DNA of 55,891 nucleotides from Komagataeibacter diospyri. GTDB lineage: Bacteria; Pseudomonadota; Alphaproteobacteria; Acetobacterales; Acetobacteraceae. A model generated the notes under the pieces. The model saw only the letters and a list, made by a program, of their open reading frames with translations, searched no databases and had not been told where the DNA came from. The position numbers and the translations under genes are program-made. The stretch lies in NCBI RefSeq assembly GCF_006538165.1, contig NZ_BDLU01000062.1:1-55891 (forward strand), read 5' to 3'. This document shows positions 55,817 through 55,891 of the stretch, piece by piece. Positions within the stretch are counted from its first letter, which is position 1, and each line of letters starts with the position of its first letter.

Positions 55817-55891
55817 GGCTGTTGGGAATTGAGTTTTCTAAAGGGCCATGATGTGTTTCAAAGACCATATGGATCGCTTCATACTGACGGA

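Overview
The window looks like about 56 kb of chromosome from a GC-rich alphaproteobacterium, most likely an acetic acid bacterium of the Komagataeibacter/Gluconacetobacter group (inferred from protein styles, not searched). Supporting signs are the order DUF3576 - leuS - lptE - holA, a DUF1489 protein, a 5S rRNA tail followed by tRNA-fMet, a group I intron in tRNA-Arg(CCU), and a glycosyltransferase, GDP-mannose and c-di-GMP gene content typical of exopolysaccharide producers.

Left part (1-12 kb): end of an rRNA operon (5S tail, tRNA-fMet, terminator), a small membrane protein, a TetR regulator divergent from a complete RND tripartite efflux operon, a HAD hydrolase, and a leftward glycolipid operon (GT2, GT-C, 52-aa membrane protein). 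Middle-left (12-24 kb): a LuxR-type regulator without a luxI, a run of glycosyltransferases, three tiny helical proteins, arfB, an orphan DNA methyltransferase, a periplasmic histidine acid phosphatase, a membrane protein and a bifunctional GDP-mannose enzyme. Middle (23-31.5 kb): a phosphate-scavenging pair (PstS-type binding protein and OprP-type porin), each behind a triple Pho box, then a GGDEF-EAL protein and a flavoprotein/ATP-grasp pair.

Accessory part (31.5-44 kb): an AT-rich stretch with a glycosidase remnant, a hybrid histidine kinase with a 7TMR-DISM-like sensor, its OmpR-type partner, a 1745-residue autotransporter and an IalB-family secreted protein, followed by a decayed AlpA regulator and the 3' end of the intron-containing tRNA-Arg. 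A 66-bp promoter-like module (palindrome, half site 37 bp on, GCAGACT 22 bp further) occurs both upstream of the kinase and upstream of the autotransporter with identical spacing. This makes the block look like a self-regulated sensor-to-surface-protein system, and it is the best candidate for an undescribed system here.

Right part (44-55.9 kb): core genes holA, lptE, leuS, DUF3576, a GH3-like protein that seems to have lost its catalytic nucleophile, a lytic transglycosylase with a SPOR domain, DUF1489, a periplasmic nucleoside hydrolase and hemW. Seven copies or fragments of one dispersed repeat, foldable as a three-way junction, are scattered over the window, all in the same orientation, and six follow the stop codon of a plus-strand gene. 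All calls are from reading sequence; no database search was run.
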